NCBI RefSeq assembly: GCF_900106555.1
Contig: NZ_FNOE01000005.1
Coordinates: 62,001 to 126,000, forward strand
DNA: 64,000 bases
Reading direction: 5' to 3'
Source of the DNA: Nitrosomonas oligotropha
GTDB lineage: Bacteria > Pseudomonadota > Gammaproteobacteria > Burkholderiales > Nitrosomonadaceae
Both the position numbers and the translations under genes were made by a program. A model generated the notes under the pieces. The model made no database searches. It was not told where the DNA came from and worked only from the letters and a program-made list of their open reading frames with translations. Shown one piece after another: positions 10,272 through 18,993 of the stretch. The stretch's first letter is position 1; each line of letters begins with the position of its first letter.

Positions 10272-10988
10272 TTAGAAAGGCGTAATCGAAAGAAAGAATC
10301 GAGACAACCATCCCATCGTTTGCGCTTCGTCAATATAGCCATTGCTTCGATATTCAACACGCGCATCAGCAATTTGCGTTGAAGAAATCGTATTTCCCAT
10401 GATGTGGGTCGGATTCACAATCCCGGACAATCGGATAAATTCCTGGCCTTGGTTGATACCGATCTGTTTCTCACCGCTCACGACCAGATTTCCATTCGGT
10501 AGCGCTTCGATAACCGTTACAGTAATGGTTCCTCTAAAATTATTTTTACTTGAGCTTTCACCGCTGCCATCAAATTTATTATTCGATTTAGCTTCAACCG
10601 TTGCGTGTTTCTTTAATAAACTTAACGGAATCCCCAGCAAGCTCGGCACGGAAAAATCAATGCTGCCAGAGCGGCTCGCGTTACTTCCCGAGCTCTTACT
10701 GGCATTGGTTGTTTCATTTAAAGTGACAATAATCGTATCGCCAATACTTCGCGCGCGCCGATCTTCAAATAACGGTGTATAGCGCACCCCGCCTGTTGTG
10801 CTGTGAACCATTTGCAAAATTCCGCCATTGGGTTGAGCCACTGCGGCTGCATGTTGCGGAGCACGTAATGTATTGGGCTGGTAAGTCGTGGTGGAAGGCG
10901 TCATTGCACAACCGGTTGCAAGTGCGCCTAGCACGAGCATGAAAAAATACCGGCTGAAATTATTTAACACTCGATTGCCATTCACCAT
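10272..10988 (-). CDS. flgH: flagellar L-ring lipoprotein FlgH
   Basis: FlgH forms the outer-membrane L ring. The start was taken as the ATG at 10988 (238 residues), because a purine-rich GGGGGTAG precedes it; the longer frame would need a TTG at 11018 overlapping the flgG stop. The N-terminus is a lipoprotein signal with lipobox LATGC and Cys27 as the acylated residue. The C-terminal part has the family segments [20 protein letters not shown] and the closing [21 protein letters not shown] region. Salmonella FlgH has 232 residues. Confidence 0.93.
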   Translation of the reverse strand: MVNGNRVLNNFSRYFFMLVLGALATGCAMTPSTTTYQPNTLRAPQHAAAVAQPNGGILQMVHSTTGGVRYTPLFEDRRARSIGDTIIVTLNETTNASKSSGSNASRSGSIDFSVPSLLGIPLSLLKKHATVEAKSNNKFDGSGESSSKNNFRGTITVTVIEALPNGNLVVSGEKQIGINQGQEFIRLSGIVNPTHIMGNTISSTQIADARVEYRSNGYIDEAQTMGWLSRFFLSITPF

Positions 10989-11014
10989 CACGCTACCCCC
11001 GGTAACCCTATCAA

Positions 11015-11797
11015 TCAAAGTTGTGCCAATCGTTGCAACATTTGGTCCGAAGTTTCAATTGATTTGGAATTCATTTCATAGGCGCGCTGAGTCTGAATCA
11101 TATTCACCAGCTCTTCCACTACGTTTACATTCGAAGTTTCCACAAAATTCTGTTCCAGCAACCCCAATCCGTTGGTACCTGGCGCATTCTGATTGGGAGC
11201 TCCGCTCGATGCGGTTTCCTGATACAAATTCTCACCCATCTTTAACAATCCGCCTTGATTAACGAAGCTTGCCAATTGAATATTGCCAACTTGAATAGGC
11301 GCAACCGCCCCAGGAACTGTTGCGGTTACCGTACCATCACGTGCTATCGTGACACCCAGCGCATTCGGTGGAACGGTAATCGCAGGTTGAACGGCGTAAC
11401 CACTGGAAGTCACAAGCTGGCCATTCAGATCGGATTGAAATGCCCCATCGCGGGTATAAGCCGTTGTACCGTCCGGTAGCAAAACCTGAAAAAAACCCAC
11501 TCCCCGTATGGCGACATCACGTTGGTTCTCTGTTTGTTGCAATCCACCTTGGGTAAATATACTTTCGGTAGAAACCGGCTTAACACCCGTTCCTAACTGC
11601 AACCCGGAGGGTAATTGCGTTTGTTGCGATGATTGAGCACCGGGCTGACGTATTGTTTGGTACAGCAGGTCCTCAAAAACAGCGCGGGCCCGTTTAAATC
11701 CATTGGTGCTGACGTTCGCTAAATTATTAGAAATCACATCCATTTTGGTTTGTTGCGCATCAAGCCCTGTTTTAGCGATCCATAACGAACGTATCAT
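11015..11797 (-). CDS. flgG: flagellar distal rod protein FlgG
   Basis: FlgG (260 residues, the same length as the Salmonella protein) builds the distal rod. It begins [20 protein letters not shown] and carries the rod/hook signature [16 protein letters not shown]. The C-terminal [20 protein letters not shown] is the paired helix. It lies between flgF and flgH in the operon. Confidence 0.96.
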   Translation of the reverse strand: MIRSLWIAKTGLDAQQTKMDVISNNLANVSTNGFKRARAVFEDLLYQTIRQPGAQSSQQTQLPSGLQLGTGVKPVSTESIFTQGGLQQTENQRDVAIRGVGFFQVLLPDGTTAYTRDGAFQSDLNGQLVTSSGYAVQPAITVPPNALGVTIARDGTVTATVPGAVAPIQVGNIQLASFVNQGGLLKMGENLYQETASSGAPNQNAPGTNGLGLLEQNFVETSNVNVVEELVNMIQTQRAYEMNSKSIETSDQMLQRLAQL

Positions 11798-11827
11798 ATG
11801 ATTTACCTATTAAAATTTATTATCGAA

Positions 11828-12571
11828 TTAGACTCTTACTAGCATTATTTCGCTGGCTTTCTGAGCATTATTCTGCGCGTTATCCAGCATTTTCATTTGC
11901 ATATCAAATTGCCTGGCCAGGTCGATCATGTTGACCATTTCATGCACAACATTCACGTTACTCTCTTCCAATGTGCCATCGACCAGCTTAACTCTGGCAT
12001 CAACAGGCGCTTCACCGCCATCCTTGAGCCGGAACAAGCCATCCGTGCCTTTTACAAGCTTATCTTCCGGAGGATTTACCAGCTTGATCCGGCCTACTTG
12101 CGCGACGGTATTGGGTTGAGGCGTGATCGGCACGGATGAAACGGTTCCATCAATCCCGATCGTGATGCGAGTATCGGGTGGTAGGGAAATAATGCCCGTA
12201 TCGCCTTTCACTTTATGTCCGCCATTCGTCTGCAGAATGCCATTGGGACTGACTTGCAAGCTACCATTACGCGTATAAGCTTCCTTGCCATCATCCAATT
12301 GAATCGCAATCCATCCGGAACCGCGGACCGCAACATCAAGATCACGGCCGGTAGTTTGCATTGCACCCGGAGTAAAATCGGCACCGGTTGTTGAATCCAC
12401 GACAAAGGCGCGTGTAGGCAGACCATCACCGTATACCGGAACTGCGCGAAATGCATTGCTTTCAGCGCGATACCCGGTCGTTGATGCATTAGCAAGATTC
12501 TGAGCAACGGTCGCTTTCTGATTCAGCGTATGGTTGGCTCCGGTCATTGATGTATAAATCAGTCGATCCAT
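11828..12571 (-). CDS. flgF: flagellar proximal rod protein FlgF
   Basis: FlgF (247 residues) is one of the proximal rod subunits. It starts MDRLIYTSMTGANHTLNQKA followed by VAQNLANASTTGYRAE, the FlgF variant of the rod signature, and ends with the C-terminal helix NVVHEMVNMIDLARQFDMQM. Length agrees with the family (about 250). Position between flgE and flgG is standard. Confidence 0.94.
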   Translation of the reverse strand: MDRLIYTSMTGANHTLNQKATVAQNLANASTTGYRAESNAFRAVPVYGDGLPTRAFVVDSTTGADFTPGAMQTTGRDLDVAVRGSGWIAIQLDDGKEAYTRNGSLQVSPNGILQTNGGHKVKGDTGIISLPPDTRITIGIDGTVSSVPITPQPNTVAQVGRIKLVNPPEDKLVKGTDGLFRLKDGGEAPVDARVKLVDGTLEESNVNVVHEMVNMIDLARQFDMQMKMLDNAQNNAQKASEIMLVRV

Positions 12572-12621
12572 TTTCTACTCAATCCCAATAAGAATCTGTT
12601 TTTTTATGTATGAAAGCCGGG

Positions 12622-13884
12622 TTAAATTTGAGTGATTGTCTGAATAATCTGATCTTGTGTCTCAATTTGTTTAGCACTGGCTTGGTACAAGCGTTGCGCT
12701 TGAATCATTTTCACCAATTCCGCTGTCAAATCCACATTAGAATCTTCAACGGCATTGGACTGAAGCACCCCTAGATTGCCAGTTTTCGGCGGACCTACCA
12801 AAGGTTCTCCAGATGCCGGAGTCTCCGCCCAGTGACCATCTCCGATTGGAACCAAGCCTTGTGGATTCACGAAATTAGCCAGTACAATTTGTCCCAGTGT
12901 TTTTGCTTGACCGCTGCTATAGTTTCCAAGAATTACTCCCTCAGCGCTCACGGTGAAACCTGACATACGGCCAGAAGTGTAACCATCCTGTGTAATCGCA
13001 TTGACACCGAAATCAGAACCATACTGAGTGGCAGTCGTCATATCGAAACTGACAGCTTGCGGCGTTGTTGCGCCAAGTGTTGGATTAATTAGACTGAAAT
13101 CAATGTTTAAGGTCAGGGGAGTAGTAATATTCTGTAATACACCATTTCCGTCAAATATCATCGACTGCGAAGGACTTCCACCAATGGTGACGCCAATGGG
13201 TACACCGGAAGCGTCTACCTTCCCATCGACAGTTGCGAAGGCGGTCCATGTATTTGCAGTCGTGGCTTTCTGGAAAAACATAGACAAGACATGCGAATTT
13301 CCAAGACTATCAACTACTGTTCCCGAGGTTGTGCTGGTATAAGTTTTTGGATTGGTCGCATTAAAAGCGGTAGTAATGGCGGGTTTCCGTGCATCCAAAT
13401 TAAACCCCAGATCAAATGTTGTGGTTGCTCGCGGTGCAAGATCGGAAGTACTGAATTTTAAATTTGCCGGCACCCCGCTTGCCTTGATATCACCATTCTC
13501 ATCGGCCATAAAACCTGTCAGATTGGCGCCTGATGCATCAACGATAAAGCCCGAATCATCCACATGGAATTGTCCATTCCGGCTGTAATTTACCGTACCG
13601 TTATCGCTCATACGGAAAAAACCCTGTCCGTTGATCGCAATGTCCAAAGGATTATTGGTCGGTGTAATCGTACCTTGACCAAATTGCTGCGCAATCGAAG
13701 ATATTTTTGATCCTATCCCTACTTGAGCGGTATCTGTCCCCTCCATGGAATTTGCAAAAATATCGGAAAATTGTGCGACAGATTGCTTAAACCCGGCGGT
13801 ATTCGCATTGGAAATGTTATTGCCAATTACATCCAGGTTGGTTGATGCTGCATTTAATCCACTTAAACCATGCTGAAAAGTCAT
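12622..13884 (-). CDS. flgE: flagellar hook protein FlgE
   Basis: FlgE (420 residues) polymerises into the hook. It begins with MTFQHGLSGLNAASTNLDVI and GNNISNANTAGFKQS, and ends with DLTAELVKMIQAQRLYQASA. The beta-rich middle domains carry FDLGFNLDARKP and DSLGNSHVLSMFF-like segments typical of hook proteins. A good AGGAG ribosome-binding site precedes the ATG. It follows flgD, which encodes the hook cap. Confidence 0.95.
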   Translation of the reverse strand: MTFQHGLSGLNAASTNLDVIGNNISNANTAGFKQSVAQFSDIFANSMEGTDTAQVGIGSKISSIAQQFGQGTITPTNNPLDIAINGQGFFRMSDNGTVNYSRNGQFHVDDSGFIVDASGANLTGFMADENGDIKASGVPANLKFSTSDLAPRATTTFDLGFNLDARKPAITTAFNATNPKTYTSTTSGTVVDSLGNSHVLSMFFQKATTANTWTAFATVDGKVDASGVPIGVTIGGSPSQSMIFDGNGVLQNITTPLTLNIDFSLINPTLGATTPQAVSFDMTTATQYGSDFGVNAITQDGYTSGRMSGFTVSAEGVILGNYSSGQAKTLGQIVLANFVNPQGLVPIGDGHWAETPASGEPLVGPPKTGNLGVLQSNAVEDSNVDLTAELVKMIQAQRLYQASAKQIETQDQIIQTITQI

Positions 13885-13896
13885 AATAATCTCCTA

Positions 13897-14565
13897 TCAA
13901 AACACCTGTTTAATGTCAGACAAACCAACTAATCCCAATTTATCTCCCATATCCAGGTGCGCACCACCCTCCCCAGGCATTACACTATTTACCTTACCAA
14001 ATGAGAGGGTATCGACTTTAATGTCATTACCGCCTTGTTTCGCGCTTACCGCAAAGGTATAGTCTCCGTCCACTGCCTGAGTTCCACTATCAGTCTTACC
14101 ATCCCACGCGATCGTGCTGAGTCCTGTCGGTTGCGCGCCAAGCTCCATTGTGCGAATGGCAATTCCGGCACTATCCAGTATGGTGACTTTTAGCTGATCG
14201 ACGGGCTGCGCCAATTCCATGCCGGCTATAGCACCATCCCCACTCAACTTGATCGATGTTCCAGGTACGAATGCTTGATGTCCGATTAGTCCCAGCGCTT
14301 CGACAGAACGATTATCTTCAGCGCTGGTAACCAATTGCTGTAGCGTCGAATTCAGCTTATCAATACCCGATACTGTACTGATTTGCGCCAATTGACTGGT
14401 AACCTCGGCGTTATCCAAAGGTTTTAACGGATCTTGATTTTTCATCTGCGTGACTAAAAGCTTCAAAAACCGATCTTGGGGATTTTCAGTATCTTTCTTA
14501 CTTGTAATACCCGTAGCTGCACCCGTTGCGGCTGTTTGTGAACTTGCTTGCTGAACTGCATCCAT
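13897..14565 (-). CDS. flgD: hook-capping protein FlgD
   Basis: FlgD (222 residues) sits on the growing hook and is needed for FlgE assembly. The N-terminal region carries FLKLLVTQMKNQDPLKPLDN, the best conserved FlgD block, followed by TSQLAQISTVSGIDKLN. The C-terminal half is a FlgD Ig-like/tudor fold with IAWDGKTDSGTQAVDGDYTF. A strong AAAGGAGC precedes the ATG. Confidence 0.95.
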   Translation of the reverse strand: MDAVQQASSQTAATGAATGITSKKDTENPQDRFLKLLVTQMKNQDPLKPLDNAEVTSQLAQISTVSGIDKLNSTLQQLVTSAEDNRSVEALGLIGHQAFVPGTSIKLSGDGAIAGMELAQPVDQLKVTILDSAGIAIRTMELGAQPTGLSTIAWDGKTDSGTQAVDGDYTFAVSAKQGGNDIKVDTLSFGKVNSVMPGEGGAHLDMGDKLGLVGLSDIKQVF

Positions 14566-14576
14566 TACATGCTCCT

Positions 14577-14981
14577 TTATTGACCAATAGTCAGGGTTTT
14601 TTGTAACAAGGATTTGGTGGTATTCATCATATCGACGCTGTTCTGATATGAACGCGATGCCGACATCATATTCACCATTTCATCGACAACGTTGACATTC
14701 GGCATCGTCACGTAACCGTTTTTATCCGCAAGCGGATGCTTCGGTTCAAACAACTGCCGCATGGGCGATGGATCATGAACGATACCGGCAACTTTAACGC
14801 CACTAGCACCGTTCGCATCCGCTTGCAAAGTACTAAAAACCACTTGTCTGCCACGATAGGGCTCACCGGTCGAACTGGTTACACTGTCGGCATTGGAAAG
14901 ATTACTGGCAACCACATTTAAACGCTGCGATTGTGCGGACATGGCTGAACTTGCGATACCAAATACATTAAATAGTGACAT
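14577..14981 (-). CDS. flgC: flagellar proximal rod protein FlgC
   Basis: FlgC (134 residues, as in Salmonella) is a proximal rod subunit. MSLFNVFGIASSAMSAQSQR and VVASNLSNADS form the N-terminal signature; NVNVVDEMVNMMSASRSYQN is the C-terminal helix. Only 3 bases separate the flgB stop from the flgC start. Confidence 0.96.
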   Translation of the reverse strand: MSLFNVFGIASSAMSAQSQRLNVVASNLSNADSVTSSTGEPYRGRQVVFSTLQADANGASGVKVAGIVHDPSPMRQLFEPKHPLADKNGYVTMPNVNVVDEMVNMMSASRSYQNSVDMMNTTKSLLQKTLTIGQ

Positions 14982-14984
14982 TTT

Positions 14985-15395
14985 CTATCTCTCCATCATT
15001 GCCGATGTTAAGTTTCTAAATTCGTTGTTAATAAATGTAATACTGGCATCATATTTAATGGCATTATCAGCAAATCGAGTCCGCTCCATATCCATATCCA
15101 CCGTGTTTCCATCCGCGCTGGGTTGCAAAGGAACCCGGTACAAAACGCTATCGCCGAATATTCCAGATCCAGCAGAATTAATATGCATTGATGATGTCGT
15201 ATTCATAGTTACCTTTTTCAGACTAGGCGTCGATGACAGTCTTTCCTGAAGCATGCTGGCAAAATCGATATCCTTCGCCTTAAAATTTGGCGTATCGGCA
15301 TTAGCCACATTGCTGGAAAGTAACTCTTGCCTTCCGACTCTCAAACTGAGAGCGTTGTGGTGATAATTTAATTCTTTATCAAGTTTGTTAATCAT
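14985..15395 (-). CDS. flgB: flagellar proximal rod protein FlgB
   Basis: FlgB is the first gene of the rod-hook operon and the most proximal rod subunit. LSSNVANADTPNFKAKDIDF is the rod signature. The ATG at 15395 (136 residues) is preferred because AGGTGG lies 8 bases upstream; a longer frame would use a GTG at 15407. The C-terminal region is short, as in other FlgB proteins. The promoter must lie in the gap shared with divergent flgA. Confidence 0.94.
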   Translation of the reverse strand: MINKLDKELNYHHNALSLRVGRQELLSSNVANADTPNFKAKDIDFASMLQERLSSTPSLKKVTMNTTSSMHINSAGSGIFGDSVLYRVPLQPSADGNTVDMDMERTRFADNAIKYDASITFINNEFRNLTSAMMER

Positions 15396-15561
15396 CGTCT
15401 CTACCACCTGATTGAAATTATTTTCTATTCATCTATTAGCATTTAGCATGCCAGCAATAATATATGCACACGTTAATCAACCAATCCGCAAATAAGACAT
15501 GAAAGCGGTGCTATCTTTGCACTTGGATTTTTTCATGCTCATTTAATATAGCGTCGGGTAG

Positions 15562-15576
15562 CGGCAATAATTGCCG
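15562..15576. promoter_or_regulatory. perfect 15-base palindrome in the flgB/flgA divergent gap
   Basis: CGGCAAT-A-ATTGCCG is a perfect inverted repeat with a one-base centre, 33 bases before the flgA start codon and about 165 bases before flgB. It is well placed for an operator for flagellar regulation, but its protein partner is unknown and it could also be a hairpin in the flgA leader. Confidence 0.4.
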
Positions 15577-15608
15577 GATACGGCAAAAATGAATAGTGAG
15601 ATCAATCT

Positions 15609-16319
15609 ATGATACGTTGCTTAATGACGATACTCTGTTTACCAGTGCTTGCTTCTTCTGCGCTGGCCTCACAGCACAACGCTACAGTGGCGCATCAAGA
15701 AATTCCTTTGATCAAAAACGCCATTGAGAATTTTCTTTACAACAATACAGCGTCACTGCCGGGATTAGTGCAGATCAATGTTGGTCAAATTGACAAGCAT
15801 TTAACCTTGCCCAAGTGCCCTCAGTTAGAACCTTTTATTCCGGCAGGCGGACGTTTATGGGGAAAAACCTCTATTGGCGTTCGTTGTGACAGTGAATTCG
15901 CAGCGTGGACTATTTATGTTCAGACTGAGATCAATGTCATGGCAGATGTTTTACATATCGCACGACCCGTATCAACCGGACAAACATTGAGTTATGAAGA
16001 TATCGCACCGCAGAATGTCAATCTGACGCAGATGCCGGATGGCATACTCACAGATGCGGCTCAAATTGTCGGTAAAGTGGCTGCCACCAACTTGCCCGCC
16101 GGTCAACCGATACGTCCGCAAATGCTGCGAGCACCCTACGTGATCATGCGCGGCCAGACAGTGAATTTAGTAGTCCAAGGGCGTGGATTCAGTATTCGAT
16201 CGGAAGGTCAGGCGTTGGCCAACGCAGCGGAAGGACAAGTCATTCAGGTTCGTAATAAATCAGGCCGGATCCTCAGTGGACTTGCACGTGCAAATTCAAT
16301 TGTGGAAATTCAGCCGTAA
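15609..16319 (+). CDS. flgA: flagellar P-ring assembly chaperone FlgA
   Basis: FlgA (236 residues) is a periplasmic chaperone for P-ring assembly. It has a signal peptide (about residues 1-20, LPVLASSALA) and the C-terminal SAF domain, seen as ARPVSTGQTLSYEDIAPQNV, AATNLPAGQPIRPQML and GQTVNLVVQGRGFSIRSEGQ. It ends with GLARANSIVEIQP, as FlgA proteins typically do. It is transcribed away from flgB. The anti-sigma factor and chaperone genes flgM and flgN, often next to flgA, are not here. Confidence 0.93.
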   Translation: MIRCLMTILCLPVLASSALASQHNATVAHQEIPLIKNAIENFLYNNTASLPGLVQINVGQIDKHLTLPKCPQLEPFIPAGGRLWGKTSIGVRCDSEFAAWTIYVQTEINVMADVLHIARPVSTGQTLSYEDIAPQNVNLTQMPDGILTDAAQIVGKVAATNLPAGQPIRPQMLRAPYVIMRGQTVNLVVQGRGFSIRSEGQALANAAEGQVIQVRNKSGRILSGLARANSIVEIQP

Positions 16320-16462
16320 CATACTGAGCGTTTTCATCCCTTACACCCGCAGTCATTGGGAATTTTCTGCAAGCACTGCGTAATCCCGCAATCATAATCT
16401 TCAATCAGCTTTATAATAAGCGCTAGATTTCTTTAATACTGATAATAATCAAGCGCCTCATT

Positions 16463-16741
16463 GTGACAAACACAAGCCATACCACTGAAATAAAAAAGAT
16501 TCTGGCTGATATCTTGGGACTGGGTAACCGGATCGATGCAATAGAACCTGACACAATATTACTCGGCAATATTCCTGAACTCGACTCCGTTGCAGTTGTA
16601 ACGATCATTCTCGCTTTGGAAAAAAATTTTTCCATCGCAATAACAGATGATGAGATCAGTGCGAAAACATTTGCGACACTCGGTACCTTAGTTGATTTTG
16701 TAGAACAGAAAATAACAGACCGTGATAAACAATTCGTGTAG
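16463..16741 (+). CDS. acyl carrier protein-like protein
   Basis: This 92-residue acidic protein has the four-helix acyl carrier fold. ELDSVAVV contains the DS motif in which Ser42 would receive 4'-phosphopantetheine; the usual DSL is DSV here. The start is a GTG without a clear ribosome-binding site. No ketosynthase, adenylation or transferase gene is nearby, so the carried acyl group is unknown. It is not the main fatty-acid AcpP, whose sequence around the serine is DSLDTVEL. Lone ACPs of this kind occur in bacteria with polysaccharide and PEP-CTERM systems, but a link here is inference. Confidence 0.75.
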   Translation: MTNTSHTTEIKKILADILGLGNRIDAIEPDTILLGNIPELDSVAVVTIILALEKNFSIAITDDEISAKTFATLGTLVDFVEQKITDRDKQFV

Positions 16742-16867
16742 AACCAGCACAAGTATAAAAGACCAATCACCACCGAACAGGTAAAACTTTTGTGGCACCG
16801 ATTGTTTTTTGATCGGAATCATGCATAATCGCTCACGATAGATTCGCAAACACGAGGAAACAAATCA

Positions 16868-17236
16868 GTGAAGCTTCATCTCGCAAATTTCGCACAGCAA
16901 TATATTTTCACGGGTTATGGTGAAGGATATGTATTGATTAATCAAACACGCTACGAAAAAAACTTGATTGTGCTACCTGATCATTTGATTGAGGATTGGC
17001 CTGTACTATCCGTGCAAGAGCTCCAAGTTCAGCATTTTGAAAGCTTGTTGCCGCACTCACCCGAAATCATTCTCCTCGGTACCGGCGCTCAGCATAAATT
17101 CCCCAGTCACACATTGCTCAGTCAACTGACAAAATTAGGAATCGGAATTGAGATAATGGATACAAAAGCTTGTTGCCGCACTTATAATATCCTGGTTGAG
17201 GAAGGGCGTCGTGTCGCTGCGGCTCTTTTGATTTAG
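16868..17236 (+). CDS. Mth938-like domain protein (DUF498/598)
   Basis: The 122-residue protein shows the Mth938/NDUFAF3 fold pattern: FTGYGEGYVLINQTRYEKNL near the start, then EIILLGTGAQHKFP and the terminal MDTKACCRTYNILVEEGRRV region. The Thr-Arg-Asn trio of TYN/EEGR is the conserved surface of the family. The biochemical role of bacterial members is not established; the mitochondrial homologue helps assemble complex I. Start is a GTG. It stands alone. Confidence 0.85.
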   Translation: MKLHLANFAQQYIFTGYGEGYVLINQTRYEKNLIVLPDHLIEDWPVLSVQELQVQHFESLLPHSPEIILLGTGAQHKFPSHTLLSQLTKLGIGIEIMDTKACCRTYNILVEEGRRVAAALLI

Positions 17237-17439
17237 CGTTTCAATAAAGAAACAGATCTCTTTCTGTGTCGCTGAATTTCGGCTTGATCAGCTACAGTTA
17301 AAATATAAAAATTCGCTTCTTCAATACACAAGATTTTAAAAAGAAATGGCCTGACAGTTATGATTGTGATAAATTCATGGTTGGTAAGTCAGGTATATTA
17401 AAATTGGCTTCCTTCATAACATTAATATAGGAGTGGAAA

Positions 17440-17667
17440 ATGAACAAATTTCTTATCGCTGCAGTTGGTTTGGTTTTTTTGATGGGTTCTTCTGTCACCA
17501 TGGCAAGTGGAAACAAGGAATCTAAAATGCCACCAATGGCTGCTCAAGATATTCTGAACAAATTGTCTTGCGAAGGTAAAAAAGACGGCGAAAAGATTAG
17601 AGATCGCACCGATGGTGAAATGATTACCTGTCCTGCCAAAATCAAACAACCAAATTTTGGTAAGTAA
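17440..17667 (+). CDS. small secreted hypothetical protein
   Basis: A 75-residue protein with a clear Sec signal peptide (MNKFLIAAVGLVFLMGSSVT, cleavage probably after MA). The mature part of about 52 residues is Lys-rich, with two cysteines about 19 residues apart that could form a disulfide. A good AGGAG-like site (taggagtgg) precedes the ATG. I do not recognise the family. It may be periplasmic or released. Confidence 0.65.
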   Translation: MNKFLIAAVGLVFLMGSSVTMASGNKESKMPPMAAQDILNKLSCEGKKDGEKIRDRTDGEMITCPAKIKQPNFGK

Positions 17668-18152
17668 TAATAAGTCAGTTTTATAGTAACTGGCGAATAG
17701 GTCAAGTTAGATAAACAGGCTGATTTTTGCTACATTCGATATAGAAGCAGATTGAATTGAGAGAAATATTCAGCAAATATCGACTTGGCCTATCTTTTTT
17801 GCTCAGAAACAAAAGGCCTTTCAGCTTTACGCGCAAACCTCAGCAACACGCACTACCTATGAGTAGTCTGTAAAATCACACACTTTGGTTCTCAATTGCT
17901 AATGACATTAAATCATTAAATATCATTACGTTATACAGAACCCTGCAATTTAATTACTAATAAAATCTCTTAACTTTTTGCAAATAAAGAATTTATTTGC
18001 AAATTTTTATAAAAATATAGATTAAGATATAGTAAAATTAGGCGCGAAGCATACAAAAAAACTCTAAATTGAATTGGCACTATCCTCGTTCATAAAAATA
18101 TTTCGATGAATTCATAAGAACCTGTAATTTTTGTCAATCGGAGAGAAAAAGA
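17668..18152. other. AT-rich intergenic region before pbpG
   Basis: The 485 bases hold no convincing gene on either strand. The last 180 bases are very AT-rich and contain the palindrome annotated separately and a TATAGT -10-like box at 18028-18033. Confidence 0.5.
17977..18003. promoter_or_regulatory. 27-base perfect palindrome upstream of pbpG
   Basis: TTTGCAAATAAA, spacer GAA, then TTTATTTGCAAA: a 12-base perfect inverted repeat. It sits 24 bases before a TATAGT box and 150 bases before pbpG, which suits an operator. No downstream T-run fits a terminator better than the surrounding AT-rich DNA does. Its binding protein is unknown. Confidence 0.45.
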
Positions 18153-18980
18153 ATGAAATGGGGAATTTTTTTAATTTGTGTTCTGTCTTTTTTAACCAGC
18201 AATGCTTTAGCACAAAAAAACAATCCGGATATCAAATCTCAAGCTGCACTCGTATTTAATGCGAAAAATGATCGTGTTATTTATGACAAAAATGCTGACA
18301 AAGTAATGCCCATTGCTTCCATTACCAAGTTAATGACGGCCATGGTTACCCTTGATGCGCGTCTGTCGCCGCATGAAAAAATCACGATTACGAATGCCGA
18401 TGTCGATAAGTTAAAACACTCATCGTCACGTTTGCCTGTTGGCAGCACTTATCCACGTCAAGAGCTGTTGCGATTAGCATTGATGTCATCCGAAAATCGT
18501 GCTGCAGCGGCGCTTGGCCGCACTTATCCGGGCGGTGCCAAAGCATTTGTGAGTGCCATGAATGCCAAAGCCAAGAAATTGGGCATGAACAACTCCCGAT
18601 TTATCGATTCTACCGGCTTGAATAGCGGCAATGTTGCAACCGCACGCGATCTGGCCAAAATGGTTGCAGCTTCAAATAATTACGCTGCTATTCGTGAATT
18701 CTCCACCACATCGCAGCATTCCGTATCACCTGGAAACAAACGCGGTCAATTGCAATATGTCAATTCCAACAGTCTGGTGCGCAATCAAGGCTGGGATATC
18801 AATGTTTCCAAAACCGGCTATCTGAGCGAAGCCGGACGTTGCCTGGTGATGCAAGCGAAAATTTCCGGACAGCCAATGGTGATTGTATTGCTCAATTCCT
18901 GGGGTAAAAACACCCGTATCGGCGACGCCAATCGCGTCAAAAAATGGATCGAGAGCAATCAAGGCCGTCGGCAGGCATAA
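18153..18980 (+). CDS. pbpG: D-alanyl-D-alanine endopeptidase (PBP7/8 type)
   Basis: A 275-residue periplasmic serine hydrolase that cuts D-Ala-meso-DAP crosslinks in peptidoglycan. The signal peptide covers about residues 1-20 (NALA). The three penicillin-binding motifs are complete: SITK (Ser56, Lys59), SEN (113-115) and KTG (220-222). Length is that of PBP7 (about 290-310), without the C-terminal membrane anchor domain of PBP5. A GGAGAGAAA ribosome-binding site precedes the ATG. Confidence 0.92.
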   Translation: MKWGIFLICVLSFLTSNALAQKNNPDIKSQAALVFNAKNDRVIYDKNADKVMPIASITKLMTAMVTLDARLSPHEKITITNADVDKLKHSSSRLPVGSTYPRQELLRLALMSSENRAAAALGRTYPGGAKAFVSAMNAKAKKLGMNNSRFIDSTGLNSGNVATARDLAKMVAASNNYAAIREFSTTSQHSVSPGNKRGQLQYVNSNSLVRNQGWDINVSKTGYLSEAGRCLVMQAKISGQPMVIVLLNSWGKNTRIGDANRVKKWIESNQGRRQA

Positions 18981-18993
18981 AACCGGTGAGCGC

